NCBI RefSeq assembly: GCF_000745015.1
Contig: NZ_JQNA01000002.1
Coordinates: 1,922,001 to 1,986,000 of the forward strand
Length of the DNA: 64,000 bases
DNA from: Burkholderia sp. 9120
GTDB taxonomy: Bacteria > Pseudomonadota > Gammaproteobacteria > Burkholderiales > Burkholderiaceae
Direction of reading: 5' to 3'
Numbering within the stretch: position 1 is the stretch's first letter; each line of letters begins with the position of its first letter. Both the position numbers and the translations under genes were made by a program. Under the pieces are notes generated by a model. It was not told where the DNA came from, did not search any database, and saw only the letters and a program-made list of their open reading frames with translations. Shown piece by piece: positions 10,201 through 17,425 of this stretch.

Positions 10201-11327
10201 CCCACTGGTGACGCGACGCTGGCTGAATAGATGCCCTGACGTGCGCGTCCCAGCGCAACGCGGTTCACGTCAGAGGCAAGGATCATGAACGGTCGCGTCG
10301 CCCGGCGCTTCTCGATCTCCTCGGTCAGCAGCATGGCCATCGAATAGGCTTCTTCGCCTGTTGCGCATCCCGGCACCCATACACGAATCGGCTGCTCGCT
10401 CTGCGGCTCCTCCAGCAGTACGCTCAGCACGCGTTCGGACAGCGCGGTCCATGCATCGGGGTCGCGGAAGAACTCCGTCACACCAATCATCATGTCCAGG
10501 CTAAGCGCCTGAGCCTCCTCGACTGAGGCTTTCAGGACGTCGCAATACGCGCGCAGGCTGTCGACCCGGTTGACCGCCATGCGACGGGCAATGCGACGTT
10601 GAAGCGTCCCCCGTTTGTAGCCCCTGAAATCTGATCCGGCAGCCGCAAGCGCCCTGAGCACCGGTTCAAGATCAACCGGCTGCGGTGGATCAATGGCTGC
10701 TTGAGGCATCCCGCCCGTGGAACGTCTGATGTATTCAAACAGCGCAGCCGGCATGTCTTCGACCGGGAGTACATAGTCCACCAGACCCGTTGAAATTGCG
10801 TGGCTGGGCATTGTGCTGTGTTCGGCCGTTTCCGGCATTTGCGCCATCACCATACCGCCTTCGGCCTTGATCGCTCTAAGACCTGCTGAGCCGTCCGCGT
10901 TCGCGCCGGTAAGCACAATCCCGATGGCGCGGTCGTGCTGGTCGGCGGCCAGCGATGTAAATAATGCGTCAATCGGCATGGGGATTGCTGGGCGATCGAC
11001 GGCGGCCCGCAACCGGAACGTGCCTTGCTCGATGACAACGGACACTTTCGGCGGGATGACATAGACGTGCCCCGCGCGCAGCATTGCGCCATCCTCGATG
11101 GCTGACACAGGCAAATGCGTGTCCTTGGCCAGCAACCCCGGGAGGTGACTCTCGGAACCCGGAGCCAGGTGCACCACGATCACGAAGGCAACGTCGTCCG
11201 GAATTTCGGACGCCGCCCTGAAAAACAGGCTTAACGCATGGAGGCCGCCGGCCGACGCGCCGATCGCGACTATTCGGGGAGCGACGACCAGCCTTGGCGC
11301 TGTAGAGGTCTTATTGGAATCATTCAT
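7290..11327 (-). CDS. CheB-CheR-PAS hybrid sensor histidine kinase
   Basis: This 1345-residue cytoplasmic fusion has, in order: a CheB methylesterase domain (about 15-200; IGASAGG with the Ser, VHLAPGSESH, LTGANADGSAG), a CheR methyltransferase domain (about 220-480; RRIARRM, VPGCATGEEAYS), a long coiled coil of NEEL-type repeats (about 660-730), two PAS domains, a HisKA domain (GHELRNPLAALVSAGN), an HATPase (NGRGIP, GLGVGLSVV) and a C-terminal receiver (LIIDDNADASEAL, DVVLLDIGLPDMDGY). Such proteins sense cytoplasmic signals and relay phosphate; no chemotaxis operon is nearby, so a direct role in chemotaxis is unlikely. The receiver makes it a hybrid kinase, but its partner regulator is not evident. 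The ATG at 11327 fits the usual CheB start. Confidence 0.93.
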   Translation of the reverse strand: MNDSNKTSTAPRLVVAPRIVAIGASAGGLHALSLFFRAASEIPDDVAFVIVVHLAPGSESHLPGLLAKDTHLPVSAIEDGAMLRAGHVYVIPPKVSVVIEQGTFRLRAAVDRPAIPMPIDALFTSLAADQHDRAIGIVLTGANADGSAGLRAIKAEGGMVMAQMPETAEHSTMPSHAISTGLVDYVLPVEDMPAALFEYIRRSTGGMPQAAIDPPQPVDLEPVLRALAAAGSDFRGYKRGTLQRRIARRMAVNRVDSLRAYCDVLKASVEEAQALSLDMMIGVTEFFRDPDAWTALSERVLSVLLEEPQSEQPIRVWVPGCATGEEAYSMAMLLTEEIEKRRATRPFMILASDVNRVALGRARQGIYSASVASPVGEARLDRFFQPHNDGFQIRQELRETVLFTPQNLIADPPFSRVDLISCRNLLIYLEPEAQQRVFELFHFALNPKRYLFLGRSESTDPDSTQFQEVSRAWRIYQRSPILAAAPTAYRFSARTARHEEFPPASRVGVRSKGYAELVNATLLEEHHAASVLINSAHQVLYVSGSTDEYLTQPAGEPTGNILDMARDGLRLKLRIVLRRAIQDHADSPVSEIVADGGAPAVKITVTRPFDTTHAGRALLVIFARLPTADRPTSTVPSGADSDLWHLESELRTTQVELGSTIEELEESNSELRVSNEEILSMNEELRSANEELETSKEELQALNEQLNVVNSQLEQKVHQMEVLNEDVTNLLASTEIATLLLDRQGLIKRFTPSAARILGLAPPDIGRKIVEVLGNPLGDALPAEVDRILTGGDLQVEKEIETATAEWYVRRITPYIAIREAPPAGVVVTWTDITHVKLSDERARRLAAVVQDSNDAVTVFDLKGRFLAWNKAASAMYGFSETEALRMTVSDLVPRGARQDHLDFVHHAEHNEALHSYETQRVTKGGRVVDIWLTLSILSDSGGNAIAVASTERDLVNRSVSNAHLRERAEQLAVADRRKNEFLATLGHELRNPLAALVSAGNLLASETVAVTQKDWAAGVIQRQGRAMMHLVNDMLDISRITSGNIELNRQTVLLKTIVQSAIEVCQPIFDERRHTLSVSLPEESIWLNADPTRLSQVIENILINAAKYTAPGGAVQLRATRTANRISLSIKDNGRGIPSTMLGSLFEMFVQGPVSDSQRQSGLGVGLSVVRRLVELHGGSVRAISDGRTGSEFVVNLPLVPGAVFGEQVNSQPEPVAVRPKRILIIDDNADASEALAMLLANEGHEVETCLDGVSGISAAATFSPDVVLLDIGLPDMDGYEVSRRLRESGSNRNVILVAVTGYGLPSDHLRSAEAGFDHHLTKPVDYEALIRLFGAMPGKSRAL

Positions 11328-11597
11328 GGCACACCGCTCAAGACTGCTGGAGCGCCAGTGTAGCGCCTATTACATCGCCACTGATCGAACTCCCGGTGCG
11401 GAGGCGTTTCACGCCCGGTGGCGGACGTTGGATACGGAGCACGCGAAAACGTGTTGGCATGAAAGGAGACTTACGACGATATGCTTGACGTACCATGCAG
11501 CACGGCTGCAGATATCCGTATCGATGTGTCACGCACTGCACTGGAACAGGTTGGTGAAGGCATACGGTTTCCCGACCGTCCGCGAGGGATGTGGTAA

Positions 11598-12125
11598 ATG
11601 TTGAAGGAAGATCATCGAAACGGTAATTATCTGCTCGCGGTGCTGGACGAGGCGGAGTGGGCTCGTGTCGCGCCGCATCTGGTGCCAGTGGACCTGTCAT
11701 TGGGACACGTCATCTACGAGGCTGGCGACCGTCTCGATCATGTCTATTTCCCATCGACATCCATCGTGTCGCTGCTCTACGTGTTAGAGAGCGGCGCATC
11801 CGCTGAAATTGCCATCGTGGGAAACGAAGGGATTATCGGTATCGCGCTCTTCATGGGCGGTGAAACCATGCCGAACCGGGCGGTTGTCCAAAGCGCCGGA
11901 CGCGCGTATCGACTGGATGCCGGCGTCCTGAAAGAGGAATTCCGTCGTGCGGGTGCGGTGCAACGCCTGTTGCTGCGCTATACCCAGGCATTGATCACGC
12001 AGATGGCGCAGACCGCCGTGTGCAACCGGCACCACTCGATCGACCAGCAACTCTGTCGGTGGCTGCTGTTGAAGATCGCTAATTCTGCTAGCGGTGCCCA
12101 TAAGGGCGCTAATGGCGTCCGTTAA
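11598..12125 (+). pseudogene. Crp/Fnr-type regulator lacking its DNA-binding domain
   Basis: The 175-residue product has the cyclic-nucleotide-binding-like beta-roll of Crp/Fnr regulators (residues about 20-110: GHVIYEAGDRLDHVYFPSTS, EIAIVGNEGIIGIALFMGG) and the long dimer helix ending SIDQQLCRWLLL. Family members run to about 230-245 residues with a winged-helix domain after this point. Here the frame passes into unrelated sequence (KIANSASGAHKG) exactly where a set of repeated CTAATTCTGCTAGCG sites begins, and stops at 12125. The helix-turn-helix is not found downstream. It is therefore a truncated regulator, probably non-functional. It is transcribed divergently from the sensor kinase. Confidence 0.8.
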
Positions 12126-12566
12126 CTCTGCTAGCGTGGCTTTTCCATCGGAACATGAACGCACTGCCCGGAACGACTAACTAGGCGCAGCACGACACTT
12201 CGGTTGTCGACGTTCAGTCACACACTTGATAAAGACTCCGACATAAAGCACAAGTCCCGACCTGTATGGCGTTTTCGTTCACCTCAAAGGTTGGCACCGC
12301 CCGAATATCGAAATAAATGACCTTCGTCAATATTGCTTGCCGCCGCCTGTGGCTCGCGGACCTGTCGCGCCGATCGGCAGCCACATTAGCCGAATTAGAG
12401 AACACGCCGAACGCGCTAGCAGAATTAACGAACATCCTCCTGCTCGCCCGTTGCCGGAACGCAACGGATGACACAACTGGCAATCTTGCCTCGTCGCCAT
12501 GCCTGGCGGGCCCTGCGGCTCATCTCCCATTAGCAAATGCGGTGGACATCGCTAGCAGAATTAACG
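12077..12566. mobile_element. MITE-like or transposon-end region with inverted 17-bp sites
   Basis: Four near-identical 17-mers of the form CGYTAAYTCTGCTAGCG are present: 12077-12093 and 12120-12136 on the plus strand, 12414-12430 and 12550-12566 on the minus strand. The two pairs thus face each other across about 490 bases. Degenerate copies (around 12386-12407 and 12527-12546) lie between. Multiple inverted transposase-binding sites at each end are typical of Tn7/Tn5053-type (TnsB/TniA) elements, and an element with no transposase would be a MITE. The exact ends and any target duplication could not be fixed. The interior has no gene. Confidence 0.5.
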
Positions 12567-12576
12567 GACACCAACA

Positions 12577-13208
12577 ATTGTCTCGCCTTGAGCGCGAGCT
12601 TCGTCAGGGGCTGGATGCGTGATGGCGTCGTCACAGCGTGTCTACAGTCATGCACTCCCGGCGCCGCCGCGACACTTGGTCGCCTTGTATCAGTTTCGGA
12701 GACGGCGACCGCACCGAAGCGGAGGATGAAGTTGCCGTATGCACCAGCCACTCAGGCAGCGTATCGCAAGCGGCGCTGAACGGAATTCGACATCCAGGCT
12801 TTGGACAAATTGTTCGCTGCGGTGTGAACTACTCGACAGAGGTCCTTGCAAAGTGGGGGGCTTCACATATCTGAAGGCGGTTCGTTTCCACTTCAGATGA
12901 AAGGGGCAGCTCAAGTTAATCGGGCGAAGATTTTCGAACCACCGCAGTCGGCCACGAAGAGACGCCCGCCTAAAGACATCGAACGACCGAAACGCATTCG
13001 GCAAACAGCCGTTCCAAAAATCCGCTGATAAGGTGGTTTTGCCGCGCAGCTGGCCCGACGCCGGGCTTTCATGATATTTCGACAAGCTTTCGATCGCACG
13101 TCTAGCCGCCGAGTTTTCAAGTCGCCCTTCGTGAAATTTGTATTGAATCGTGTATAAATATGGTGACCGCAATGCGACATAACAACCATTTCATTTGCGC
13201 GCACGACG
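12577..13208. other. Intergenic region, no recognised gene
   Basis: Short open frames on both strands match nothing recognisable. Just before the next gene the sequence becomes AT-richer: TTGAAT near 13142 and TATAAA near 13156 could serve as promoter elements, though the spacing is short. Confidence 0.3.
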
Positions 13209-14258
13209 ATGGGCAAACAGAAAGACGATATCCCTCTCGCAGAACGTAGGGCTCTTGCCGCCAAGCTGCTGTTAAATGGTGAGGGTATTAGCGAAGTGTC
13301 CAGGAAGGCTCGACTGAGTCTTCGGACCGTGAGCAAGTACAAGGACCTGGTTGAAAGGAGCGGAGCTGATGCTGTTGCGCGCCTTCGTATCCACGGAGGG
13401 CCCTCGCGACTGGATGATGCGTCGCAAAGCTGGCTCGTTAGCGCAATCAAGCACTCGCCGGGGCTTCACGGCTATCCAGGGCCGACCTGGACCATAAGCC
13501 AACTGCGCGAACTGATCTTTCGGCGTTTCGGCGTCCAGTTTTCACCTTCGCATGTTGGCTACCTCGTTCGGGGTTACGGCCTCGCCTATCGACTCACCTA
13601 TTCGACTTCAGAAAAGGCGTCGTCTGCTACCGCTCATAAACCACAGAGCGACGTCTATGCCGCGCGCCGGAAGATTGCTGCGAAAATGCTGCTGGATGGG
13701 GACAGCGTCGAGCACGTCTCGAAAGCGCTCAACATCAGCGTGCGCACCATTGCAAAATACAGATCAATGGTAGTTGCTAATGGCGTTGAGGCTGTTGAGC
13801 ATCTCAAGGCATCCGGGCGCAGTGCCACACTTGGCCCCGAGGCCCTTAAGTGGTTACGGGCGACATTGGAGGGCAGCCCCATGGCCCACGGCTATGAAAC
13901 CGAACTCTGGAGAAACGGCGATGTTCAAAAGCTGATCAAGGAGCAATTCGGGATCTACCACTCTGCCGGGCATGTCAGGACCCTCGTCGGGAAGCTAGGC
14001 TTGGACCACAGGATGCGACCGCCGAAGCTGCGCACGGAGAAGAAGCGCCTGACGATCAATGATGAAACGCTGGCGTGGGTTGCCGCAACGGTCAAGGAGT
14101 CGCCGAGAATACACGGCATAGACGCTGATCACTGGACGAACGGCCGATTGCGCACCGTACTTCATCGGCGGGTGGGTGTCGATTATTCTCGAGGATATAT
14201 CTGGGAAATTGCCACGCGTGCCGGCGTGGCGGACCTGCTTACAAAACTCCGTAGCTGA
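13209..14258 (+). CDS. Tandem winged-helix protein related to IS630 transposase N-termini
   Basis: The 349-residue protein contains an internal repeat of about 120 residues. Unit 1 (about 6-126) and unit 2 (about 139-263) each have a helix-turn-helix (ISEVSRKARLSLRTVSKY; VEHVSKALNISVRTIAKY) followed by a winged-helix segment with the pattern SPxxHGY, W, L, RFGV, S, GHV (SPGLHGYPGPTWTISQLREL; SPMAHGYETELWRNGDVQKL). A third, partial unit (about 272-345; SPRIHGIDADHWTNGRLRTV) has only the winged part. This pattern is the DNA-binding region of IS630/Tc1 transposases, yet no DDE catalytic domain follows. It looks like a multi-site DNA-binding protein derived from a transposase, possibly a regulator. 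The ATG start follows an AT-rich promoter-like stretch. Confidence 0.75.
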   Translation: MGKQKDDIPLAERRALAAKLLLNGEGISEVSRKARLSLRTVSKYKDLVERSGADAVARLRIHGGPSRLDDASQSWLVSAIKHSPGLHGYPGPTWTISQLRELIFRRFGVQFSPSHVGYLVRGYGLAYRLTYSTSEKASSATAHKPQSDVYAARRKIAAKMLLDGDSVEHVSKALNISVRTIAKYRSMVVANGVEAVEHLKASGRSATLGPEALKWLRATLEGSPMAHGYETELWRNGDVQKLIKEQFGIYHSAGHVRTLVGKLGLDHRMRPPKLRTEKKRLTINDETLAWVAATVKESPRIHGIDADHWTNGRLRTVLHRRVGVDYSRGYIWEIATRAGVADLLTKLRS

Positions 14259-14383
14259 TCAATTCATTCTGGCCCTGGCCGCCTCGTCATGTGTGGCCGT
14301 AGCGACAGCGTGGCGGCGCTCCCAACGGAGTGTCTCTGATTCGTGATGTTCTCAAGGTAATGCCCCTTGTGCCGCCGCACTCG

Positions 14384-14857
14384 TCAGATAACGTCTTTCC
14401 AGGCTTCACCTTTTTTGATTGCATAGATGGTCACGACATGCACTCCGAATGCATGCGCCAGCGAAGCAACTGATTCTCCGGCCGCCAATCGCTGGCGTAT
14501 CGATAACACCTTGGTTTCGTTCAGTTTGGCTGTGCCGTTGCGAAAACGAACGGGCAGATCGGGATTGGTAAGTCTTTTTTCTTCGTATCTGCGGCGGGTG
14601 CGCTCCCTTTTTGCCGCATTGAATTTCTCCTTGTTCTCCCTGGCGTAGCGCCGTTTCGCATCCGGGTTTTTCTCATAACTACGCCGCGCGGTCATATTGG
14701 TCCGCTCGCGGTTCCCGGCTCGCCATTCAGCCTGGCATAAAGTTACACAGGGCCGGCAATAAGATGCGTAGCCAAGCCCCTTCCGATGGAAATCCAGTTC
14801 CGCGATTTTCGTCTGGCCGCATCTGGGACAGCGACGTGGGGTTTGAATTGCGATCAT
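14384..14857 (-). CDS. Small zinc-ribbon and helix-turn-helix protein
   Basis: This 157-residue basic protein has an N-terminal four-Cys zinc ribbon (CPRCGQTK at about 9-16, YCRPC at about 33-37), a charged middle rich in Arg, Lys and Glu (about 50-100, likely helical), and a C-terminal helix-turn-helix (LNETKVLSIRQRLAAGESVA, then SLAHAFGVHVVTIYAIKKGE, W). Zinc ribbon plus this type of C-terminal motif is common in phage and mobile-element proteins, sometimes next to HNH nuclease domains, but no HNH motif is visible here. Probably a DNA-binding protein; specific function unknown. Confidence 0.65.
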   Translation of the reverse strand: MIAIQTPRRCPRCGQTKIAELDFHRKGLGYASYCRPCVTLCQAEWRAGNRERTNMTARRSYEKNPDAKRRYARENKEKFNAAKRERTRRRYEEKRLTNPDLPVRFRNGTAKLNETKVLSIRQRLAAGESVASLAHAFGVHVVTIYAIKKGEAWKDVI

Positions 14858-15443
14858 GACTTGCCCCCTTTCTCAACAGTTCTGACTTCCTCTCCCGTGC
14901 AGTCGACGGAAAATATCGGACTTGGATGTTGAACAAGCGAATGGCAGAACTGCAAGTCTTCGTGCGAAAACATTTTTCAAAAGTGTCAGGATGGAGGATG
15001 TTGACGCAATCAGTTTCGCATGCCCGCCAAAAAGGCGAACGGGAGGGCTGGTGGATGCTCTTGCGTCGCGTCCAGGCAGTGCGCCTGATTGTGATAGGCG
15101 TGCAGCCGGACTGGCACCTGAGATGCATCAACGCTGCAAATGGCACGAGTTGCTGGAAGGTGGATGGCCGTTTGCTGGACGAAATCGGACGGACATCTTA
15201 CGTACTTGAGCGGCTGTTGAGGGTCGACAAGAGGCGGTCGTGCCTGCCTGACAGCGGCCGTTCACGAACCCGGCGATGAGGTCATGGGAGCCGAGATCGT
15301 GGTTACAAGTGCGCATGCTGACCGCGCCGTTACGCGCCCAATCCGCTAGAAATCCACATAAAAATTTCATCGCGACGGCGAGCCGACCTGCCGCCTTCTG
15401 GAGCAGGCGGTTACGCGTTTTTTTTGACCTTTGCCAGAAGCGC

Positions 15444-15683
15444 TCACGAAAACAGTGGCAAAGATTCGACGGCGGTTTGGTGCCGACGTCGCGGGGACTG
15501 GGATCGACCGGGCCGTGCAACAGTCTTCCCGCTAGCCGAACCTAGCCGCCGGTTCAGATCCGACAGCGCCCGACAGACGGTCGTGCGCGCGGGCGTCCCC
15601 GCCAATGCCAGTTCAAGCTGGTCCAGCAGTTCCGGAAGACTCACTCCCCCTGTTCTCTTTCGCGCGAACTTCCGCTTCTGCAT
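15444..15683 (-). CDS. Small hypothetical protein after the SET operon
   Basis: A 79-residue frame beginning MQKRKFARKRTGG and containing SLPELLDQLELALAG. It follows the 72-residue gene by 43 bases. The second half overlaps the conserved noncoding leader of the duplicated block, so its 3' part may not be real coding sequence. No family recognised. Confidence 0.35.
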   Translation of the reverse strand: MQKRKFARKRTGGVSLPELLDQLELALAGTPARTTVCRALSDLNRRLGSASGKTVARPGRSQSPRRRHQTAVESLPLFS

Positions 15684-15726
15684 AAGGCCCCCCTCATCGC
15701 TGTCGACATGCGCGCTGGCACCGACG

Positions 15727-15945
15727 TCACCACCAATCGTCAAGCTCCAGCGACATCTGTTTCCTCGTGCTTGCGCCAGGCGCACCGTCGGACACATTTC
15801 CCTTTGGCATCGGTGGCTTCAGCACATCGGGATGGAAAACCACATCCATGCCGAGCCGGACAAATCCATCATTCTCCCGCTTCGAGCCCTCGGCGCTTTT
15901 CGGGATCGTGATGCTGCCAACGGGCTCTCCCGCACCGCTGTTCAC
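15727..15945 (-). CDS. Hypothetical protein translationally coupled to SET
   Basis: The 72-residue frame starts with GTG that overlaps the SET stop codon (GTGA at 15945-15942), a usual sign of translational coupling. The product is hydrophilic (VGSITIPKSAEGSKRENDGF, then LGMDVVFHPDVLKPPMP and a C-terminal LELDDWW). No domain recognised. Copy A of the block has lost this gene. Being in one operon with SET suggests a related role, but there is no direct evidence. Confidence 0.5.
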   Translation of the reverse strand: MNSGAGEPVGSITIPKSAEGSKRENDGFVRLGMDVVFHPDVLKPPMPKGNVSDGAPGASTRKQMSLELDDWW

Positions 15946-16382
15946 GCCACGTCAGCCAGCATCGAGTGACGACAGTCCGCCGTGGCGCACCGGCATGCGT
16001 ACTGCGCCCGAACCTCTTCATCCAGCGAATCGTCGGCGGCCAGCAGATACTCAATAAACAGTTCTTCACCGGCCCCGATCGGCCGGAGCGTGTGGATGAA
16101 GATGCGCCCGGCGTCCTCGATGGTCTCGCAGTTGGGCGCGCACGCGTGATTGAGCCAGCGCGCACTATTGCCACCGCGGCTCCCGTCGATCACCCGCCCA
16201 TCCGACAGTCCGAACAGAAACGTATGTCCTTCGACGCCTTCACGCCGGTGACGGCGCACCGCACTTCGCCACGAGGTGATTTCACCTTTGTACTCAAGCA
16301 CGCGCTCGCCCGCCGCGAGCGCATGCATGGCGAACACGCCTTTGCCGTGAACTGAAGACCGCCGAACAATCACGCGCCGCAT
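15942..16382 (-). CDS. SET-domain protein-lysine methyltransferase
   Basis: The 146-residue protein is a compact, complete SET domain with a post-SET tail; SET enzymes transfer methyl groups from S-adenosylmethionine to lysines. Visible motifs: VHGKGVFA and LEYKGE at the N-terminus (SAM pocket), the pseudoknot core WLNHACAPNCE (NHxCxPN), GEELFIEYL carrying the catalytic-type Tyr, and the zinc-binding post-SET CRCATADC. There is no DNA-binding domain. It lies 567 bases downstream of an HU gene on the same strand, with one small gene between; the same order occurs in decayed block A. HU, which is Lys-rich, is therefore the natural candidate substrate, but this is inference. A small gene follows with a 4-base overlap. 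Confidence 0.88.
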   Translation of the reverse strand: MRRVIVRRSSVHGKGVFAMHALAAGERVLEYKGEITSWRSAVRRHRREGVEGHTFLFGLSDGRVIDGSRGGNSARWLNHACAPNCETIEDAGRIFIHTLRPIGAGEELFIEYLLAADDSLDEEVRAQYACRCATADCRHSMLADVA

Positions 16383-16539
16383 ACTCTTTCCTTCCCGATG
16401 TCAGCGCCAGTATAAGAGCAGCAAATTTCCGCATCCAGTGGGATGAGCACGATGGGGCACGTCGAAGCTGGAGAGTCGAGGTATTTGATCCGCAGGCATC
16501 CCGGAATGACCGACCAACCACCCACGAAGAGAGCCAGCT

Positions 16540-16746
16540 TCAGAAAAGCTGATTGCCCAGCTCGCACAGGCTGACCCACTTCACCGTGCTCACGAAGGTC
16601 CTGCCTGCGGTGTCGAGCGATTCGATCATCGCGCGCTGCCCACGCGCTTCCGCGACAACGCGCACGATGCGCGTCCGATAGCGCAACAGCGCACCGATGG
16701 GTGGACACAAGGCTTCCCGCCTCATCCGCGATCGTTTCTTTTCCAT
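16540..16746 (-). CDS. Conserved small protein between HU and SET
   Basis: This 68-residue frame (MEKKRSRMRREALCPPIGAL, then LRYRTRIVRVVAEARG, TAGRTFVSTVKWVSLCEL) is basic at the N-terminus and has an alternating beta-type pattern after residue 20. A decayed relative sits at the same relative place in block A, so the gene belongs to the duplicated module. No family recognised with certainty. Confidence 0.6.
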   Translation of the reverse strand: MEKKRSRMRREALCPPIGALLRYRTRIVRVVAEARGQRAMIESLDTAGRTFVSTVKWVSLCELGNQLF

Positions 16747-16948
16747 ACGGCTATCTATCTAGACATGCAGCGAATCGCAGGGGCCGCAGTACGTCGCGGC
16801 ATCTCGCCCTGATGCTACCAGGCCGACTGGCCGAGGTCCAGGCCTCGCCCGATCACGCCGTGCCGCTGCTGCCGCCGGCACCTGTAGCGACTACCCTGCC
16901 GGCCGCCGCGCCGTCGGCAGAAATCCGGCCGACGGCTTGCGTCCGGTC

Positions 16949-17227
16949 TCAGGCGCCGTTCACGGCGTCCTTGAACGCCTTGCCCGCCGTGAACTTCACC
17001 GTCTTCGCAGCCGGGATCTGGATCTCGGCGCCGGTTGCCGGATTGCGACCGACCCGCGCGGCGCGCGCGCCCGTCGAAAACGACCCGAACCCGACCAGTT
17101 GCACCGTGCCGCCCTTCGTCACTTCGCCGGTGATCGCCGCGATCACAGTGTCGAGTGCCTCGCCGGTTGCCGCCTTGCTGTCGCCCGTCTTCGCGGCGAC
17201 CGCGTCCACCAGTTCCTGCTTGTTCAT
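16949..17227 (-). CDS. HU-family nucleoid protein
   Basis: The 92-residue protein has the full HU/IHF fold: helices from [15 protein letters not shown], the dimer core with [20 protein letters not shown], the beta-arm with RNPATG and the return strand [17 protein letters not shown], and the C-terminal helix [10 protein letters not shown] dimers bend and compact DNA without strong sequence preference. Length and the intact RNP arm predict normal DNA binding. It heads the minus-strand HU, small-gene, SET cluster. A Lys/Arg-rich surface makes it a plausible SET target. Probably an accessory HU, the main chromosomal hupB being elsewhere. Confidence 0.92.
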   Translation of the reverse strand: MNKQELVDAVAAKTGDSKAATGEALDTVIAAITGEVTKGGTVQLVGFGSFSTGARAARVGRNPATGAEIQIPAAKTVKFTAGKAFKDAVNGA

Positions 17228-17425
17228 CGCTATTTCCTCTCCGTGGTTGTGAATGTCGCCACCCTACCCGATCCCCGCATCTTTGCGCAATTGGCCGGCG
17301 GCCGGACTGATCGGCGATTACAGGCACTGAACGCAGGTCACAGGCGTGAGCGGTGCATGACGCCGCCGTTAAACCGGGCATGCACACCGGGTCGCATCCT
17401 AGTGCTGTCGATCGTCCGGGTCAGC

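Larger units (their letters stand above)
15220..17425. repeat. SET-HU block, preserved copy B
   Basis: This is the intact counterpart of 3200-4985. The shared part starts with a noncoding leader near gggtcgacaagaggcgg and ends near ctgtcgatcgtccgg. Genes on the minus strand are HU, a 68-residue protein, SET, and two small proteins that copy A lacks. Coding sequences are uninterrupted. Confidence 0.8.

Noticed and set aside
12690..13172. Minus-strand 160-codon frame in the gap before the tandem winged-helix gene
   Set aside because: No ribosome site, no domain pattern, and composition like other chance frames in high-GC DNA.
14922..15279. Plus-strand frames of 95 and 117 codons before block B
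   Set aside because: They overlap each other in different phases, have no clear ribosome site, and run into the noncoding leader of the duplicated block.
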